Positions 7,690 to 16,485 of a DNA stretch of 64,000 nucleotides are shown piece after piece (positions within the stretch are counted from its first letter, which is position 1; every line of letters starts with the position of its first letter). The stretch is from Pseudomonadota bacterium (GTDB lineage Bacteria > Pseudomonadota > Gammaproteobacteria > Burkholderiales > Rhodocyclaceae), in the NCBI GenBank assembly GCA_008501585.1, contig QQUN01000018.1, positions 115,060-179,059 on the forward strand, in the 5' to 3' direction. The notes under the pieces were generated by a model, which saw only the letters and a list, made by a program, of their open reading frames with translations, ran no database searches and was not told the origin of the DNA. The position numbers and the translations under genes were made by a program.

Positions 7690-8625
7690 TCAGCTTTGCG
7701 GGGTGCGGGCGCCGCCGGGGTGCAGCAGGTGAAGCAGCCGGCGCAGTGGCGCGCGCGGGACCAGGATGATCACGTTGCCCAGCAGGACCAGGGCGACGCC
7801 GGCGAGTGCGGCGGGTGTCCAGTGATAGTTCTCGAACAGGGTGGAGATGCCCAGCGCGACGATCGGAAACGCCACCATCGCGTAGGCGGCCCGTTCGGCG
7901 CCGATGCGCCCGAGCAGGGTCAGGAAGCTGCCGAAGGCCAGCACGGAGCCGAACAGCGCGAGATACACCAGCGACGCGGTGTAGGCCCAGTGGGCCGAGT
8001 AGACAAAGGGGCGGTCCTGGAGGACGGCGATCAGTGCCAGCAAGGTCGCGCCGTAGGCCATGCCATAGGCGTTGGTCTGTACCACCGGCAGTCCTGCGCG
8101 CTGGTTGCGGGTGGACACCATGTTGCCCAGCGAGGCGATGAAGGTCCCCAGCACACTCAGCACCAGGCCATTGAGCGCCGCGCCATCGACTTCCAGGCTG
8201 GCCAGCTCGGGCAGGAAAACCAGGCCGATGCCGAGCAGCCCGATCACCGCACCGGCCAGCACCGAGGCGTCCGGGCGCTTGCGGAAGAAGACGGCGCCGT
8301 TGGCGATGTTCATCAGCACGATGGTCGAGAACACCACCGCGATCAGTCCGCTGGTCAGATGGGCCGTCGCCCAGTAGACCACCAGGTAGTTCAGGCCGAA
8401 CAGGGTCAGCCCTTGCGCCATCATCCACAGGTGCTGGCCCGGCTTGAAGCGCATGGGCAGTTTCTGCCAGTGGCACCAGGCCAGCAGGATCAGCGCGGCC
8501 AGCGCAAAACGGTAGGCGACGGACACTTCGCTCGGCACCTCGCCCAGCTGGAACTTGATGGCGAAGAAGGTCGAGCCCCAGATCAGGACCGTGGTCAGAT
8601 ACAGCGTGCCGGTATGCGTCAACAT
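7690..8625 (-). CDS. EamA-type (DMT superfamily) transporter
   Basis: A 311-residue integral membrane protein with about ten hydrophobic helices and the internal duplication of EamA proteins. LIWGSTFFAIKFQLGEVP opens the first half, and GAVIGLLGIGLVFLPELA is the usual end of helix 5 and its loop. EamA carriers export amino acids, metabolites or drugs; nothing here shows the substrate. The start at 8625 places the first helix at residue 8. It is transcribed divergently from a LysR regulator across a 112-base AT-richer spacer, a layout common for transporters controlled by that regulator, possibly in response to the exported compound. Confidence 0.85.
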   Translation of the reverse strand: MLTHTGTLYLTTVLIWGSTFFAIKFQLGEVPSEVSVAYRFALAALILLAWCHWQKLPMRFKPGQHLWMMAQGLTLFGLNYLVVYWATAHLTSGLIAVVFSTIVLMNIANGAVFFRKRPDASVLAGAVIGLLGIGLVFLPELASLEVDGAALNGLVLSVLGTFIASLGNMVSTRNQRAGLPVVQTNAYGMAYGATLLALIAVLQDRPFVYSAHWAYTASLVYLALFGSVLAFGSFLTLLGRIGAERAAYAMVAFPIVALGISTLFENYHWTPAALAGVALVLLGNVIILVPRAPLRRLLHLLHPGGARTPQS

Positions 8626-8737
8626 GGGAAATCACCCTGGCAGAAATGCAGCGATGTCATTCGTTATACGCAGTGCCGGTGAATTAGAAAAACGATATTA
8701 TTTGATGCTATTGATTACGCTCGCTAATGGATTTGCC

Positions 8738-9625
8738 GTGCCGCGGAATATCGATATCAGCCTGATACGCACCTTTCTTGCCGTTGCCCAGTCCGGCGGC
8801 ATGACGGCGGCGGCGCATGCGCTGAGTCTCACGCAAGGCGCGGTCAGCCAGCAGATCCGGCGTCTTGAGAGTATGTTCGACGCGCCCTTGTTCGAGCGCC
8901 GCGCCAAGACGGTCCGCCTGACGCCGACCGGCGAGCGCCTGATGGCGCGGGCGTATCGCCTGATCGCACTGAACGACGAAACCTGGCAGTTGATGACCCA
9001 GCCGGCGTTCATCGGCGAAATCCGGCTGGGCGTGCCGCTCGACATCGTCCGGCCGCTGATGCCGCCGATCCTGCGGCGCTTCAGCCAGGCGCACCCGGGG
9101 ATCCAGCTGACCCTGGTCAGCGACATGACCGAGACGCTGCTGGCCGCCCTCAAGAACGGTGAGATCGATCTGACGTTGACCACCGAGAGCGTGCCGGCCA
9201 AGGGCGATGGCTTGCTGCTGAGCGACCGCCTGGTGTGGATGGGCGCACACAACGGCGAAGCCTGCTTCAAGACGCCCTTGCCGGTGTCGCTGGGGTCCGA
9301 ATTCTGTGCGTTCCGGCGGCCGGCGCTCGATGCCTTGAGCCGGGCCGGCATCGACTGGCAGGCCATCTGCAGCGTGGGCAACCTTGAGTCGATCCTTGCC
9401 ACGGTCGAGGCCGATATGGCCGTGGCGCCCTATCTGTCGGCGCTGGTGCCGGGCAACCTGACCGCCATCCACCCCGAAGTGGGCCTGCCCGCGCTGCCGG
9501 CCAGCCATATCAACCTGCGCATGCCCGAGGCTGGCAGCACGCGGCTGGCCAATGAGCTGGCCACCCATATCCGGCAAGGATTTGACGCGCTGCGCGCGGG
9601 GCGGTCGAGCCTGCCGACGCCCTAG
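8738..9625 (+). CDS. LysR-family transcriptional regulator
   Basis: The N-terminus ISLIRTFLAVAQSGGMTAAAHALSLTQGAVSQQIRRLES is a canonical LysR winged helix-turn-helix, followed by FERRAKTVRLTPTGERL and a periplasmic-binding-protein-like effector domain (GEIRLGVPLDIVRPLMPPIL, then VEADMAVAPYLSALVPG). I chose the GTG at 8738: it gives 295 residues, normal for the family, with the fold starting six residues in, and GGA lies seven bases upstream. ATG codons at 8704 and 8657 are in frame but add hydrophobic residues unlike LysR N-termini. It is divergent from the EamA transporter and likely regulates it. Its stop overlaps the stop of the convergent DUF4010 gene by four bases. Confidence 0.85.
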   Translation: MPRNIDISLIRTFLAVAQSGGMTAAAHALSLTQGAVSQQIRRLESMFDAPLFERRAKTVRLTPTGERLMARAYRLIALNDETWQLMTQPAFIGEIRLGVPLDIVRPLMPPILRRFSQAHPGIQLTLVSDMTETLLAALKNGEIDLTLTTESVPAKGDGLLLSDRLVWMGAHNGEACFKTPLPVSLGSEFCAFRRPALDALSRAGIDWQAICSVGNLESILATVEADMAVAPYLSALVPGNLTAIHPEVGLPALPASHINLRMPEAGSTRLANELATHIRQGFDALRAGRSSLPTP

Positions 9626-10905
9626 CCGGCGGCCAGCCCGGTTCCGCCCAGGCTCATCCAGACCAGCCCGCCCGCCAGGCCGAGGCCGACCGCGAGCATG
9701 GCGGCCAGCACCCGCGTGGCCACACCGCGGCCGCCGACGCTGATGGCCAGGGTGGTCTTGAAGGCGAGGTTGGAGATCATGGCCAGGCCGATGGCGGTGA
9801 CCGTGGGGACGGCCTCGAGGCGCTCCAGCGAGAACAGGCGCAGGCTCGACAGGGTGATGGCATCGACATCGGTCAGGCCCGAGACGAGGGCGATCAGGTA
9901 CAGCCCCTTGCTGCCGGCCACGTCCGACAACCAGGCCGCGCCGAGCAGCACCGCGGCGTACAGTGCGCCAAAGGTCAGCGCGGCACGCAGTTCGGTGGGG
10001 TTCTTGGCGTCGGGCACCGGCGTGCCGTCATGGCCCATCAAGGTTTTCCATTGCAGGGCCAGTGCGATCAGCCCGAGCCCCAGCCCGGGCGCCGCGATGG
10101 TCGCCACCGGCAGCAGCAGGCTGGGCGCCAGCACCGCGCAGACCACCGCCACACGCACCAGCATGACCAGGTTGGCGATGACGATGACCAGCGCCGCGAT
10201 CGGTGCGAACTCGGCCCGCTTGCGTCCGTCGCGGGCAAACACCAGTGTGGTGGCGGTGCTCGATACCAGGCCACCGAAGAGGCCCACCAGCGGCGCGCCA
10301 TAACGCCCGCCGACCAGTTGCAGGGCAGCATAGCCGGCCAGGCTGACCCCCGAGATGAGCACCACCATCAGCCACACCTGATACGGGTTCAGCGCATCGA
10401 AAGGGCCAAAGTTCTGGTTCGGCAGCACCGGCAGGATGACCAGCGAGAGCACGCTGAACTGCAGGATGGAATTCCAGTCCTGCGCGGTGAGGCGGGTGGC
10501 CCAGCCGCGCAGTGTGGTCTTGAAGTAGAGCAGGGCGGTGACACCGACGGCGATCATGATCGACAGCTGCACCTGGCCCTCCCACACCATGAAGCCGAGG
10601 ACATGACACAGCAGCAAGGCGGCCACCGAGGTGGTGCCGGCATCCTGCGGGTCGGGGGTCTGCAGGTAGGCGGCGATGATCATGGCGCCGATCAGTGTCA
10701 GGCTGATCAGAAAGGGCCACAGGCTGTCGAAGCGCTCGCCCAGCAGGCCGGCGAGGGCGCCGAGCAGGCCGACCAGCCCGAAGGTGCGCAGGCCGGCGCG
10801 CGGCGCGGCCTGGCGCTCGCGTTCGAGCCCGAGCATCAGCCCGATGCCGAGGGCAACCAGGATGGCCTGGAGTTGGGTGGTGTCGAGAGGCAGCTCGGAT
10901 GGCAT
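9622..10905 (-). CDS. MgtC/SapB family membrane protein with DUF4010 domain
   Basis: A 427-residue membrane protein with around twelve hydrophobic helices. The first 150 residues are MgtC/SapB-like (LVALGIGLMLGLERERQAAP, GLRTFGLVGLLGALAGLL, YLQTPDPQDAGTTSVAALLL). The rest matches DUF4010: GLFGGLVSSTATTLVFARDG, then LIALVSGLTDVDAITLSSLR and ISNLAFKTTLAISVGG. MgtC proteins affect Mg2+ homeostasis and ATP synthase in pathogens, but this long DUF4010 version is not functionally characterised. The polar SSTAT and TDVDA motifs inside helices suggest a transport or channel function, which is inference. It is a single gene, divergent from ispD. Confidence 0.85.
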   Translation of the reverse strand: MPSELPLDTTQLQAILVALGIGLMLGLERERQAAPRAGLRTFGLVGLLGALAGLLGERFDSLWPFLISLTLIGAMIIAAYLQTPDPQDAGTTSVAALLLCHVLGFMVWEGQVQLSIMIAVGVTALLYFKTTLRGWATRLTAQDWNSILQFSVLSLVILPVLPNQNFGPFDALNPYQVWLMVVLISGVSLAGYAALQLVGGRYGAPLVGLFGGLVSSTATTLVFARDGRKRAEFAPIAALVIVIANLVMLVRVAVVCAVLAPSLLLPVATIAAPGLGLGLIALALQWKTLMGHDGTPVPDAKNPTELRAALTFGALYAAVLLGAAWLSDVAGSKGLYLIALVSGLTDVDAITLSSLRLFSLERLEAVPTVTAIGLAMISNLAFKTTLAISVGGRGVATRVLAAMLAVGLGLAGGLVWMSLGGTGLAAG

Positions 10906-11003
10906 TCGGCGTGGGTGCGTGTCGGGTCTGAAAGCCCATTCTACGCCGCATTGCCGACCGCTCGGGGCGTGCCGCCGGCTCGGCGCGCAGGTAGAATCGC
11001 GCC

Positions 11004-11705
11004 ATGCAGAAAATTGCCCATCGCCATTTCGCCCTGGTGCCCGCTGCCGGCGGCGGTACCCGCATGGGGCGGGAAACCCCCAAACAGTATCTGAGCCTGA
11101 TGGGTGAGCCGCTGTTGCGCCACACCTTGCGCGTGCTGTGTGCCGCGCCGCAGATCGAGCGGGTCTATGTGGTGCTGTCGGTCGGCGACCAGACCTGGAA
11201 CCGCTACGACTGGTCCGACCTGGGCGACAAGCTCAAGCCGGTCTATGTCGGGGGGCCGTCGCGCGCCGACAGCGTACTCAACGGCCTGCGCGCCATCCGC
11301 CCCGATGTGCGCGATGGCGACTGGGTGCTGGTGCATGACGCGGCGCGCCCCTGCCTGGCGCCGTGGCATGTCGACACCCTGATCGACACCCTGGACGACG
11401 ACGAGGTCGGCGGTCTGCTGGCCGTGCCGGTGGCCGATACGCTCAAGCGCGCCGATGCGCAGAACCGGGCCGCCGCCACCGTGCCGCGCGACAGCCTGTG
11501 GCAGGCTCAGACGCCGCAGATGTTCCGCTACATGATGCTGCGCCGGGCGCTCGAATCGGCCCGCGACGTCACCGACGAGGCCAGCGCCATCGAGGCGGCC
11601 GGGCTGCGGCCGCGCCTGGTGCGGGGCGATCCGACCAACCTGAAAGTGACCTATCCGCTCGATCTGCACCTGGCCGAGTGGATTCTGAAAAACCGGGAGG
11701 GCTGA
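11004..11705 (+). CDS. ispD: 2-C-methyl-D-erythritol 4-phosphate cytidylyltransferase
   Basis: A 233-residue enzyme of the MEP isoprenoid pathway that joins CTP and methylerythritol 4-phosphate to give CDP-ME and pyrophosphate. Seen in the sequence: the nucleotide loop [21 protein letters not shown] (about 9-30), the substrate segment [12 protein letters not shown], the metal-binding [23 protein letters not shown], and the C-terminal [25 protein letters not shown]. Length is normal. The gene is followed after one base by ispF, the next-but-one enzyme of the pathway, the usual order in proteobacteria. Confidence 0.97.
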   Translation: MQKIAHRHFALVPAAGGGTRMGRETPKQYLSLMGEPLLRHTLRVLCAAPQIERVYVVLSVGDQTWNRYDWSDLGDKLKPVYVGGPSRADSVLNGLRAIRPDVRDGDWVLVHDAARPCLAPWHVDTLIDTLDDDEVGGLLAVPVADTLKRADAQNRAAATVPRDSLWQAQTPQMFRYMMLRRALESARDVTDEASAIEAAGLRPRLVRGDPTNLKVTYPLDLHLAEWILKNREG

Positions 11706-11706
11706 C

Positions 11707-12201
11707 ATGACGGCGCTTTTTCGTATCGGCCAGGGTTTTGATGTCCATGCCCTGGTCGTTGGCCGCCCGCTGATCATCGGCGGCGTGACCATCCCCTTCA
11801 GCCGCGGGCTGCTCGGTCACTCCGATGCCGACGTGCTGCTGCATGCCATCACCGATGCGCTGCTCGGTGCGGCGGGGCTGGGCGACATCGGGCGGCACTT
11901 CCCCGATACCGACCCGGCACATGCCGGCGCCGACAGCCGGGTGCTGCTGCGCGGCGCGATGGCGGCGGTGCGTGCCGCGGGCTATGTCGTGGGCAATGTC
12001 GACGCCACGGTGATCGCCCGCGCGCCCAAGCTGCTACCCCATGTGCCCGCCATGGTGGCCAACATCGCCGACGATCTCGGCGTGAGCGCCGACTGCATCA
12101 ACATCAAGGGCAAGACCACCGAGCAACTCGGCTTCACCGGCCGCGGCGAAGGCATCGCCGCGCAGGCGGTGGCGCTGCTCTACCGGGGCAATGGCGACTG
12201 A
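11707..12201 (+). CDS. ispF: 2-C-methyl-D-erythritol 2,4-cyclodiphosphate synthase
   Basis: A 164-residue enzyme that cyclises CDP-ME 2-phosphate to ME-2,4-cyclodiphosphate with release of CMP. The zinc site and signature are present: [21 protein letters not shown] near the N-terminus (Asp and His ligands), [39 protein letters not shown] and the C-terminal [20 protein letters not shown]. The protein is normally a trimer with active sites between subunits. It follows ispD by one base and overlaps thpR by 11 bases, so the three genes are probably co-transcribed. Confidence 0.97.
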   Translation: MTALFRIGQGFDVHALVVGRPLIIGGVTIPFSRGLLGHSDADVLLHAITDALLGAAGLGDIGRHFPDTDPAHAGADSRVLLRGAMAAVRAAGYVVGNVDATVIARAPKLLPHVPAMVANIADDLGVSADCINIKGKTTEQLGFTGRGEGIAAQAVALLYRGNGD

Positions 12202-12751
12202 GCCATCCGCCGCGGACGAACCGGCGCCGGCAGCGATGCCGACCGTCCGGGTGTTCTTCGCGCTGTGGCCCGATGCCACGGTGGCCAGCGCGCTGAGCCG
12301 CATCGCCCGCCGGGCGGCACCGCCCGACGCGCGCCTGATGCGCGCGCAGACCCTGCACCTGACCCTGGCCTTCATCGGCGACGTCCCGGCTGAGCGCCTG
12401 CCGGCCATCGAAGCCGTCGGCGACCAGGCCGTCTGGCCGCGTTGCTTGCTGCGGCTCGACCAGCTCGGCCATTGGCCGCACAACCAGATCCTGTGGGCTG
12501 GCAGCCTGGCGCCGCCCGACGCTCTGGCGGAATTGGCGAATGCGTTGTCCGACGGTCTGCGGGCGATCGGCATGACGCTGGCGCCACGCCCGTTCGTTCC
12601 CCACATCACGCTCGCGCGTCGCTGCCGGCACGCAGCGGCGGTGGATATGCCGCCGGTCGACTGGTCGGTGGAGGGCGGCGTGCTGGCCGTCTCGCAGCGG
12701 GCGCCTACCGGTGCGCGCTACCTGATGCGCCGCCGCTGGCCGGCGCCATGA
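12191..12751 (+). CDS. thpR: RNA 2',3'-cyclic phosphodiesterase (2H phosphoesterase)
   Basis: A 186-residue 2H-family protein with both His motifs: HLTLAF (His56) and HITLAR (His138), about 80 residues apart as expected. FFALWPD near residue 22 and the FIGDVP turn after the first motif are typical of ThpR/LigT. Family members open 2',3'-cyclic phosphates on RNA ends and can ligate tRNA halves in vitro; the cellular role is unsettled. The first 17 residues are an Ala/Pro/Glu-rich extension, and an internal ATG at residue 16 is an alternative start. The reading frame overlaps ispF by 11 bases. Confidence 0.9.
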   Translation: MATEPSAADEPAPAAMPTVRVFFALWPDATVASALSRIARRAAPPDARLMRAQTLHLTLAFIGDVPAERLPAIEAVGDQAVWPRCLLRLDQLGHWPHNQILWAGSLAPPDALAELANALSDGLRAIGMTLAPRPFVPHITLARRCRHAAAVDMPPVDWSVEGGVLAVSQRAPTGARYLMRRRWPAP

Positions 12752-12765
12752 CGACTGGAGTCAGC

Positions 12766-13458
12766 ATGAAAACCATTGGCCTGCTCGGCGGCATGAGCTG
12801 GGAATCCACCGTGAGCTACTACCAGGCGATCAACCGCGGCGTGAACGCCGCGCTGGGCGGCCTGCATTCGGCCAGGGTGATGCTCGCCAGCGTCGATTTC
12901 GGCCCCATCGAGGCCGCGCAACACCGCGGCGACTGGGACGCCACGGCGCAGATGCTCACCGCGGCGGCTCGCTCGGTGGAAGCGGGCGGGGCGGATTTCC
13001 TGCTCATCTGCACCAACACCATGCACAAGGTGGCGCCGCAGATCGAGGCGGCGCTGTCGATTCCGCTGCTGCATATTGCCGATGCCACCGCCGAGGTGCT
13101 GCGGGCGGACGGGGTGCGCTGCGTCGGCCTGCTCGGCACACGGTTCACGATGGCGCAGGATTTCTACACCGGCCGGCTGCGCGAGCGCTTCGGGCTGGAC
13201 GTGCGGGTGCCCGGGGCGGAAGAACAGGATCTCGTGCACCGCGTGATCTACGACGAGCTGTGCCATGGCGTGGTGTCGGACGCCTCGCGGGCGCGCTATC
13301 TCGAGATCATCACCGGCCTGCATGCGCAAGGCGCCGAGGCGGTGATTCTCGGCTGCACCGAGATCGCCCTGCTGGTACAGGCTGAACACACGGCCGTGCC
13401 GCTCTACGACACCACGGCCATTCATGCCGCGGCGGCCGTCAGGCGCGCGCTGGGTTGA
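12766..13458 (+). CDS. Aspartate/glutamate racemase family protein
   Basis: A 230-residue PLP-independent racemase-fold protein. The N-terminus KTIGLLGGMSWESTVSYYQ is the family signature. The two catalytic cysteines are present: Cys82 in LLICTNTMHK and Cys197 in ILGCTEIALL. It belongs with aspartate racemase/YgeA-type proteins; the true substrate (aspartate, glutamate or another amino acid) cannot be told from sequence. The ATG at 12766 is preceded by GGAG at 5 bases and fits better than the in-frame ATG at 12748. It lies 14 bases after thpR, on the same strand as ispDF, and ends four bases from the convergent RES-domain gene. Confidence 0.88.
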   Translation: MKTIGLLGGMSWESTVSYYQAINRGVNAALGGLHSARVMLASVDFGPIEAAQHRGDWDATAQMLTAAARSVEAGGADFLLICTNTMHKVAPQIEAALSIPLLHIADATAEVLRADGVRCVGLLGTRFTMAQDFYTGRLRERFGLDVRVPGAEEQDLVHRVIYDELCHGVVSDASRARYLEIITGLHAQGAEAVILGCTEIALLVQAEHTAVPLYDTTAIHAAAAVRRALG

Positions 13459-13461
13459 GGG

Positions 13462-13923
13462 CTATTTGCGGATCAGGCGCAGGTCGGTAATGAAGTCCTG
13501 CGGCGGGCCGATCTCGATCCGGGTGAAATCGGGGTGGCGCGGATTGATCAGGTAGTTGAGTTCGGCCGGAATCACCGCGCTGGGCACTGCCAGCACCGCG
13601 CTGCTGCCGCGCGCGATCCAGTCGCTGCCCAGCGCCTGCAGGTGCGCGCGGTTGGCCGGATCGTTCCATCGCTCGGGCAAGCTGGCGAGTTCGATCTGTT
13701 CGATCTTGAACCGTTTCGGCAACGTGGCCGGGATCATCACATAGCGGGCGCGCAGCGGCTCGTCCTGCACCAGGATCTCAAGCATCGCCAGCGACTGGCT
13801 GGCCGCGGCATACACCATCGGTACGCCCTTGCGATTCCAGCGGCCGCCATACAGGCGCGCGCCCTCGCCGCTGAAGGCGGTGTCGGCGAAGCGGGCGGTG
13901 ACGAGGCGCCAGAGGGTGGTCAT
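13462..13923 (-). CDS. RES-domain toxin (NAD+-phosphorylase type)
   Basis: A 153-residue RES protein. Key residues are visible: ARLYGGRWNRKGVPMVYAAAS (Arg28, Tyr38), then SLAMLEILV with Glu49, and the closing strand ENPRHPDF-like segment NPRHPDFTRIEIGPP. RES toxins deplete NAD+ and arrest growth until neutralised by an Xre/MbcA-type antitoxin. The antitoxin gene lies upstream on the same strand (14242-14691). The usual spacing is a few bases; here 318 bases intervene, including a long inverted repeat. The ATG at 13923 fits the family N-terminus (MTTLWRLV); longer frames run into the repeat. Confidence 0.85.
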   Translation of the reverse strand: MTTLWRLVTARFADTAFSGEGARLYGGRWNRKGVPMVYAAASQSLAMLEILVQDEPLRARYVMIPATLPKRFKIEQIELASLPERWNDPANRAHLQALGSDWIARGSSAVLAVPSAVIPAELNYLINPRHPDFTRIEIGPPQDFITDLRLIRK

Positions 13924-13991
13924 CGATGCGGGCCTTCGCAGCGGCGTTTCGGAGCTGCCACTGGTTCGGGCGGTCGGATGCCGAGAGAGGT

Positions 13992-14160
13992 TCGTTGGCC
14001 GGGTCTCGCCCCGGCGGGCGAGTTTGCGACACGACCCGCCGGCGCCGGGCGTAGTGAGGACACCGGCGAAGCCGGCGGCATAGTCGGGGCGCCTTCTTTG
14101 CCTCCTTTCTTGCGCGTGCAAGAAAGGAGGTCGCCCGCCGGGGCGAGACCCGGCCAACGA
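13992..14160. repeat. 30-bp perfect inverted repeat with internal 13-bp hairpin, between antitoxin and toxin genes
   Basis: The 30 bases at 13992-14021 are the exact reverse complement of 14131-14160. Between them lies a second perfect palindrome, 14101-14113 pairing with 14118-14130 around GCGT (arm CCTCCTTTCTTGC). The 169-base unit holds no coding frame of interest and occupies most of the 318-base interval 13924-14241; I see nothing else in that interval. It resembles a small non-autonomous or REP-like mobile repeat; no target-site duplication was evident by eye. Confidence 0.8.
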
Positions 14161-14241
14161 TCGACATCGAAAAGCCATGCTGGCCGAAGCGCAAACAAAC
14201 GGACCACGTCGCACGTCGAGCGGATCACGCCAGTCATCCGC

Positions 14242-14691
14242 TCAGCCATACACCCCATGCTCGATCCGCCCCAGCGTGTCCATCACGCTCTGGGTGCCGA
14301 TATCGGTGTCGATCAGCGACAGTGGCGTCTCGCTGCCGAGGGCTGCGTTGGGGGACTTGAGCCAGTCGAGGGCGGCGCCGAGGTCTTCGAAGACTTCTTC
14401 GGCACGCTCGACCACGCGGGCGAGGCGCACGATCTTGGCGGACTCTTCGCTGCTCAATGTGCCTTCTTTCTTGCGGCGGGCCAGGGTGCGCTCGGGGATG
14501 GCCAGCGCGCTCGCCAGCTCGCCCTGGGTGAGGTGCAGGGTGCGGGTCAGTGCGTCGATGGCGGCGGAGGAAATGCCATGCCGGATGAGCCCGACCCAGT
14601 CGAGCGGCGTGCGCGGCGCGCTGCGCAGCACCTTGCGTCCGCCGAGGAGGCGGTCGACCGTGAGCGGTTCGGCGGCGATTGCGGTGTTCAT
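14242..14691 (-). CDS. Xre/MbcA/ParS-type antitoxin
   Basis: A 149-residue protein with the two-part structure of RES-linked antitoxins. The first half is a helical Xre-like region (RHGISSAAIDALTRTLHLTQ, then GELASALAIPERTLARRKKE, a helix-turn-helix). The second is the MbcA/ParS toxin-binding domain (ARVVERAEEVFEDLGAALDWLKSPNAALGSETPLSLIDTDIG ending in LGRIEHGVYG). It should bind its own promoter and block the RES toxin active site. AGGAG precedes the ATG at 14691. The C-terminus is complete, so the repeat downstream has not truncated it. Confidence 0.88.
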   Translation of the reverse strand: MNTAIAAEPLTVDRLLGGRKVLRSAPRTPLDWVGLIRHGISSAAIDALTRTLHLTQGELASALAIPERTLARRKKEGTLSSEESAKIVRLARVVERAEEVFEDLGAALDWLKSPNAALGSETPLSLIDTDIGTQSVMDTLGRIEHGVYG

Positions 14692-14770
14692 GCCGGCTCC
14701 TTGTGTGCCATGTGGCAACAAGTTTATGCAAATTTGGCGCGCGTTACCAGTATCGTCCGGCGGGGGCAAC

Positions 14771-14793
14771 AAAAAGGGCGCCCCCGGCGCCCT
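14771..14793 (-). terminator. Rho-independent terminator after the host-attachment-type gene
   Basis: On the minus strand GGGCGCC pairs with GGCGCCC (14786-14792 with 14776-14782) around a GGG loop, followed by TTTTT (bases 14771-14775). It lies 20 bases after the stop of the gene ending at 14813 and isolates it from the antitoxin gene. Confidence 0.8.
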
Positions 14794-14812
14794 CGTGGTG
14801 AGTGTCAGAGAA

Positions 14813-15247
14813 TCAGAGGCAGATGCTGCCGCCCAGGCGCATGGCGAGATCGGGCTCGTTGGTCTTGGTGTAGTCCTTCTCGACCCGGTCGGTGACCAGC
14901 TGGGCGGTCGGGCCGTCCATCACGGCGTTGAGCATGCCCATGAAGGCGGGCGGGGCAACGAGGATGGCGCGGCCGAAGGCTTGCTTGTTGCGGCCGTGAT
15001 AGAACTCTTGCGCCAGTTCCTGGGCGAAGGCGCGTGCGGCCTGGGTCTTGGGTGGGGTGTGGGATTCGTAGCCGCTGCCGGGTGTTGACTGGATGCTGCC
15101 CGGTCGGTCGGTGACGAGGTCCTTGTTTTTCTGTCGGCTTTCGGGGTGGATCATCTCCTTGACCAGCTTGAGGCCCTTGTTGGGACCGTAGTTGGCGTAG
15201 AGTTTTGCGAGGCTGGCATTTGCGACCAGGATCCAGGTGATAGCCAT
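14813..15247 (-). CDS. Host-attachment-type protein
   Basis: A 144-residue protein of the family annotated as required for attachment to host cells. The N-terminus TWILVANASLAKLYAN is its first beta strand. Further family features are the central basic/polar linker with SGYESHTPPKTQAARAFAQELAQE, the strand AILVAPPAFMGMLNAVM and the C-terminal VEKDYTKTNEPDLAMRLG. The fold resembles the eRF1 domain-1/RNase-like fold. The attachment name comes from plant-associated bacteria and is not evidence of host interaction here. It is a single gene with a strong terminator downstream. The 181-base spacer upstream (15248-15428) shows no other feature I can support. Confidence 0.8.
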   Translation of the reverse strand: MAITWILVANASLAKLYANYGPNKGLKLVKEMIHPESRQKNKDLVTDRPGSIQSTPGSGYESHTPPKTQAARAFAQELAQEFYHGRNKQAFGRAILVAPPAFMGMLNAVMDGPTAQLVTDRVEKDYTKTNEPDLAMRLGGSICL

Positions 15248-15428
15248 AGAGCATCCTCCGAAAAAGTGGGTGGTCCACTGCCACCGGCCGGTCCGTCCAG
15301 ACAGCAGGCAACAGTGCTCTCAGCGTAGTGCGGCGCCGCGTGGACTTCAAAAGGGTTTGCGCGGCCCGGCGGTGCGGCGGCCAGGGCCTGCGGGGCAAAA
15401 GCCGCGCCATGGGCGGCTCCGGCGTCGA

Positions 15429-16463
15429 TCAACCGTTCGTCAGACGCTCGCTGGCGCGACCATCGGCCGCAGCCAGGGTGTTGATGCCGCGATGCTCGGC
15501 GCGGGCGAAGAGGTCGAGCAGGGTGTCGTAGATGCCGGCCACACGGGCATCGACCGGGATGTCGTTGCCAAAGTAGGCATGGCAGACCTGGATGATGCCG
15601 CCGGCGTTGATGGCGTAGTCGGGCGCGTAGAGGATGTCGCGCGCCTTGAGCGCATCGGCCAGGTCGTCGGTGGCGAGCTGGTTGTTGGCGGCGCCGGCAA
15701 CGATGGCGACCCGCAGGCGGGGGACGGTGTCGGGGGTAATGACCGCGCCCAGTGCGCAGGGGGCGAACACGTCGGCGTCGACATCAAGGATGGCGTCGGG
15801 CGCAACCGGTGTGGCGCCGAGCCGGTGGGCGAGCCGGTGACAGCGTTCGGCGTCCACATCGGTGACGGTCAGTCGCGCGCCGGCGGCGGCCAGCGCCTCG
15901 CACAGCGCGCTGCCGACATGCCCCAGCCCCTGGACCGCGACATGAATGCCGGTAAGCGCGTCGGCGCCGAGCCGGTGGCGGACCGCGGCGCGGATGCCGT
16001 GATACACGCCGCGCGCGGTGTAGGGCGAGGGGTCGCCGCCGCTGCCGTCGCGGCTGATGCCGGTCACGAAGCGGGTGACGTGTGCGATCTGTGCCATGTC
16101 GGTGGGGTCGGTGCCCACGTCTTCGGCGGTGATGTAGCGTCCGCCGAGGCGGTCGATGGCGCGCCCGAGGGCGCGGAGCAGGGCGGGCGTTTTGATGTGC
16201 CGCGCATCGCCGATGACCACCGCCTTGCCGCCGCCAATGGGCAGGCCGGCGAGGGCCGACTTGTAGGTCATGCCCCGCGACAGGCGCAGTGCGTCGGTCA
16301 GCGCGGCCGCTTCGTCGGGGTAGGGCCAGATGCGGCAGCCGCCCATGGCGGGGCCAAGCCGGGTGTTGTGGATGGCAATGATGGCCTTGAGGCCGCTGGC
16401 TGCGTCGTGGGCAAACACCACTTGTTCATGGTGGTCGAAGTCCGGGGCGCTGAAGCATTCCAT
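15429..16463 (-). CDS. Leu/Glu/Phe/Val dehydrogenase family protein
   Basis: A 344-residue amino-acid dehydrogenase. The N-terminal catalytic domain has GLKAIIAIHNTRLGPAMGGC, then TYKSALAGLPIGGGKAVVIGD with the two conserved lysines, and YITAEDVGT. The C-terminal Rossmann domain starts VAVQGLGHVGSALCEALA. The best match is the leucine/phenylalanine/valine branch, which reversibly deaminates branched or aromatic amino acids with NAD+; which substrate is used is not decided by visible residues. AGGAGG lies just upstream of the ATG at 16463. It is the last gene of a four-gene minus-strand cluster with the flavodoxin, mtfA and an EamA transporter. Confidence 0.88.
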   Translation of the reverse strand: MECFSAPDFDHHEQVVFAHDAASGLKAIIAIHNTRLGPAMGGCRIWPYPDEAAALTDALRLSRGMTYKSALAGLPIGGGKAVVIGDARHIKTPALLRALGRAIDRLGGRYITAEDVGTDPTDMAQIAHVTRFVTGISRDGSGGDPSPYTARGVYHGIRAAVRHRLGADALTGIHVAVQGLGHVGSALCEALAAAGARLTVTDVDAERCHRLAHRLGATPVAPDAILDVDADVFAPCALGAVITPDTVPRLRVAIVAGAANNQLATDDLADALKARDILYAPDYAINAGGIIQVCHAYFGNDIPVDARVAGIYDTLLDLFARAEHRGINTLAAADGRASERLTNG

Positions 16464-16485
16464 GACGGCCTCCTTGCCGGATGCG

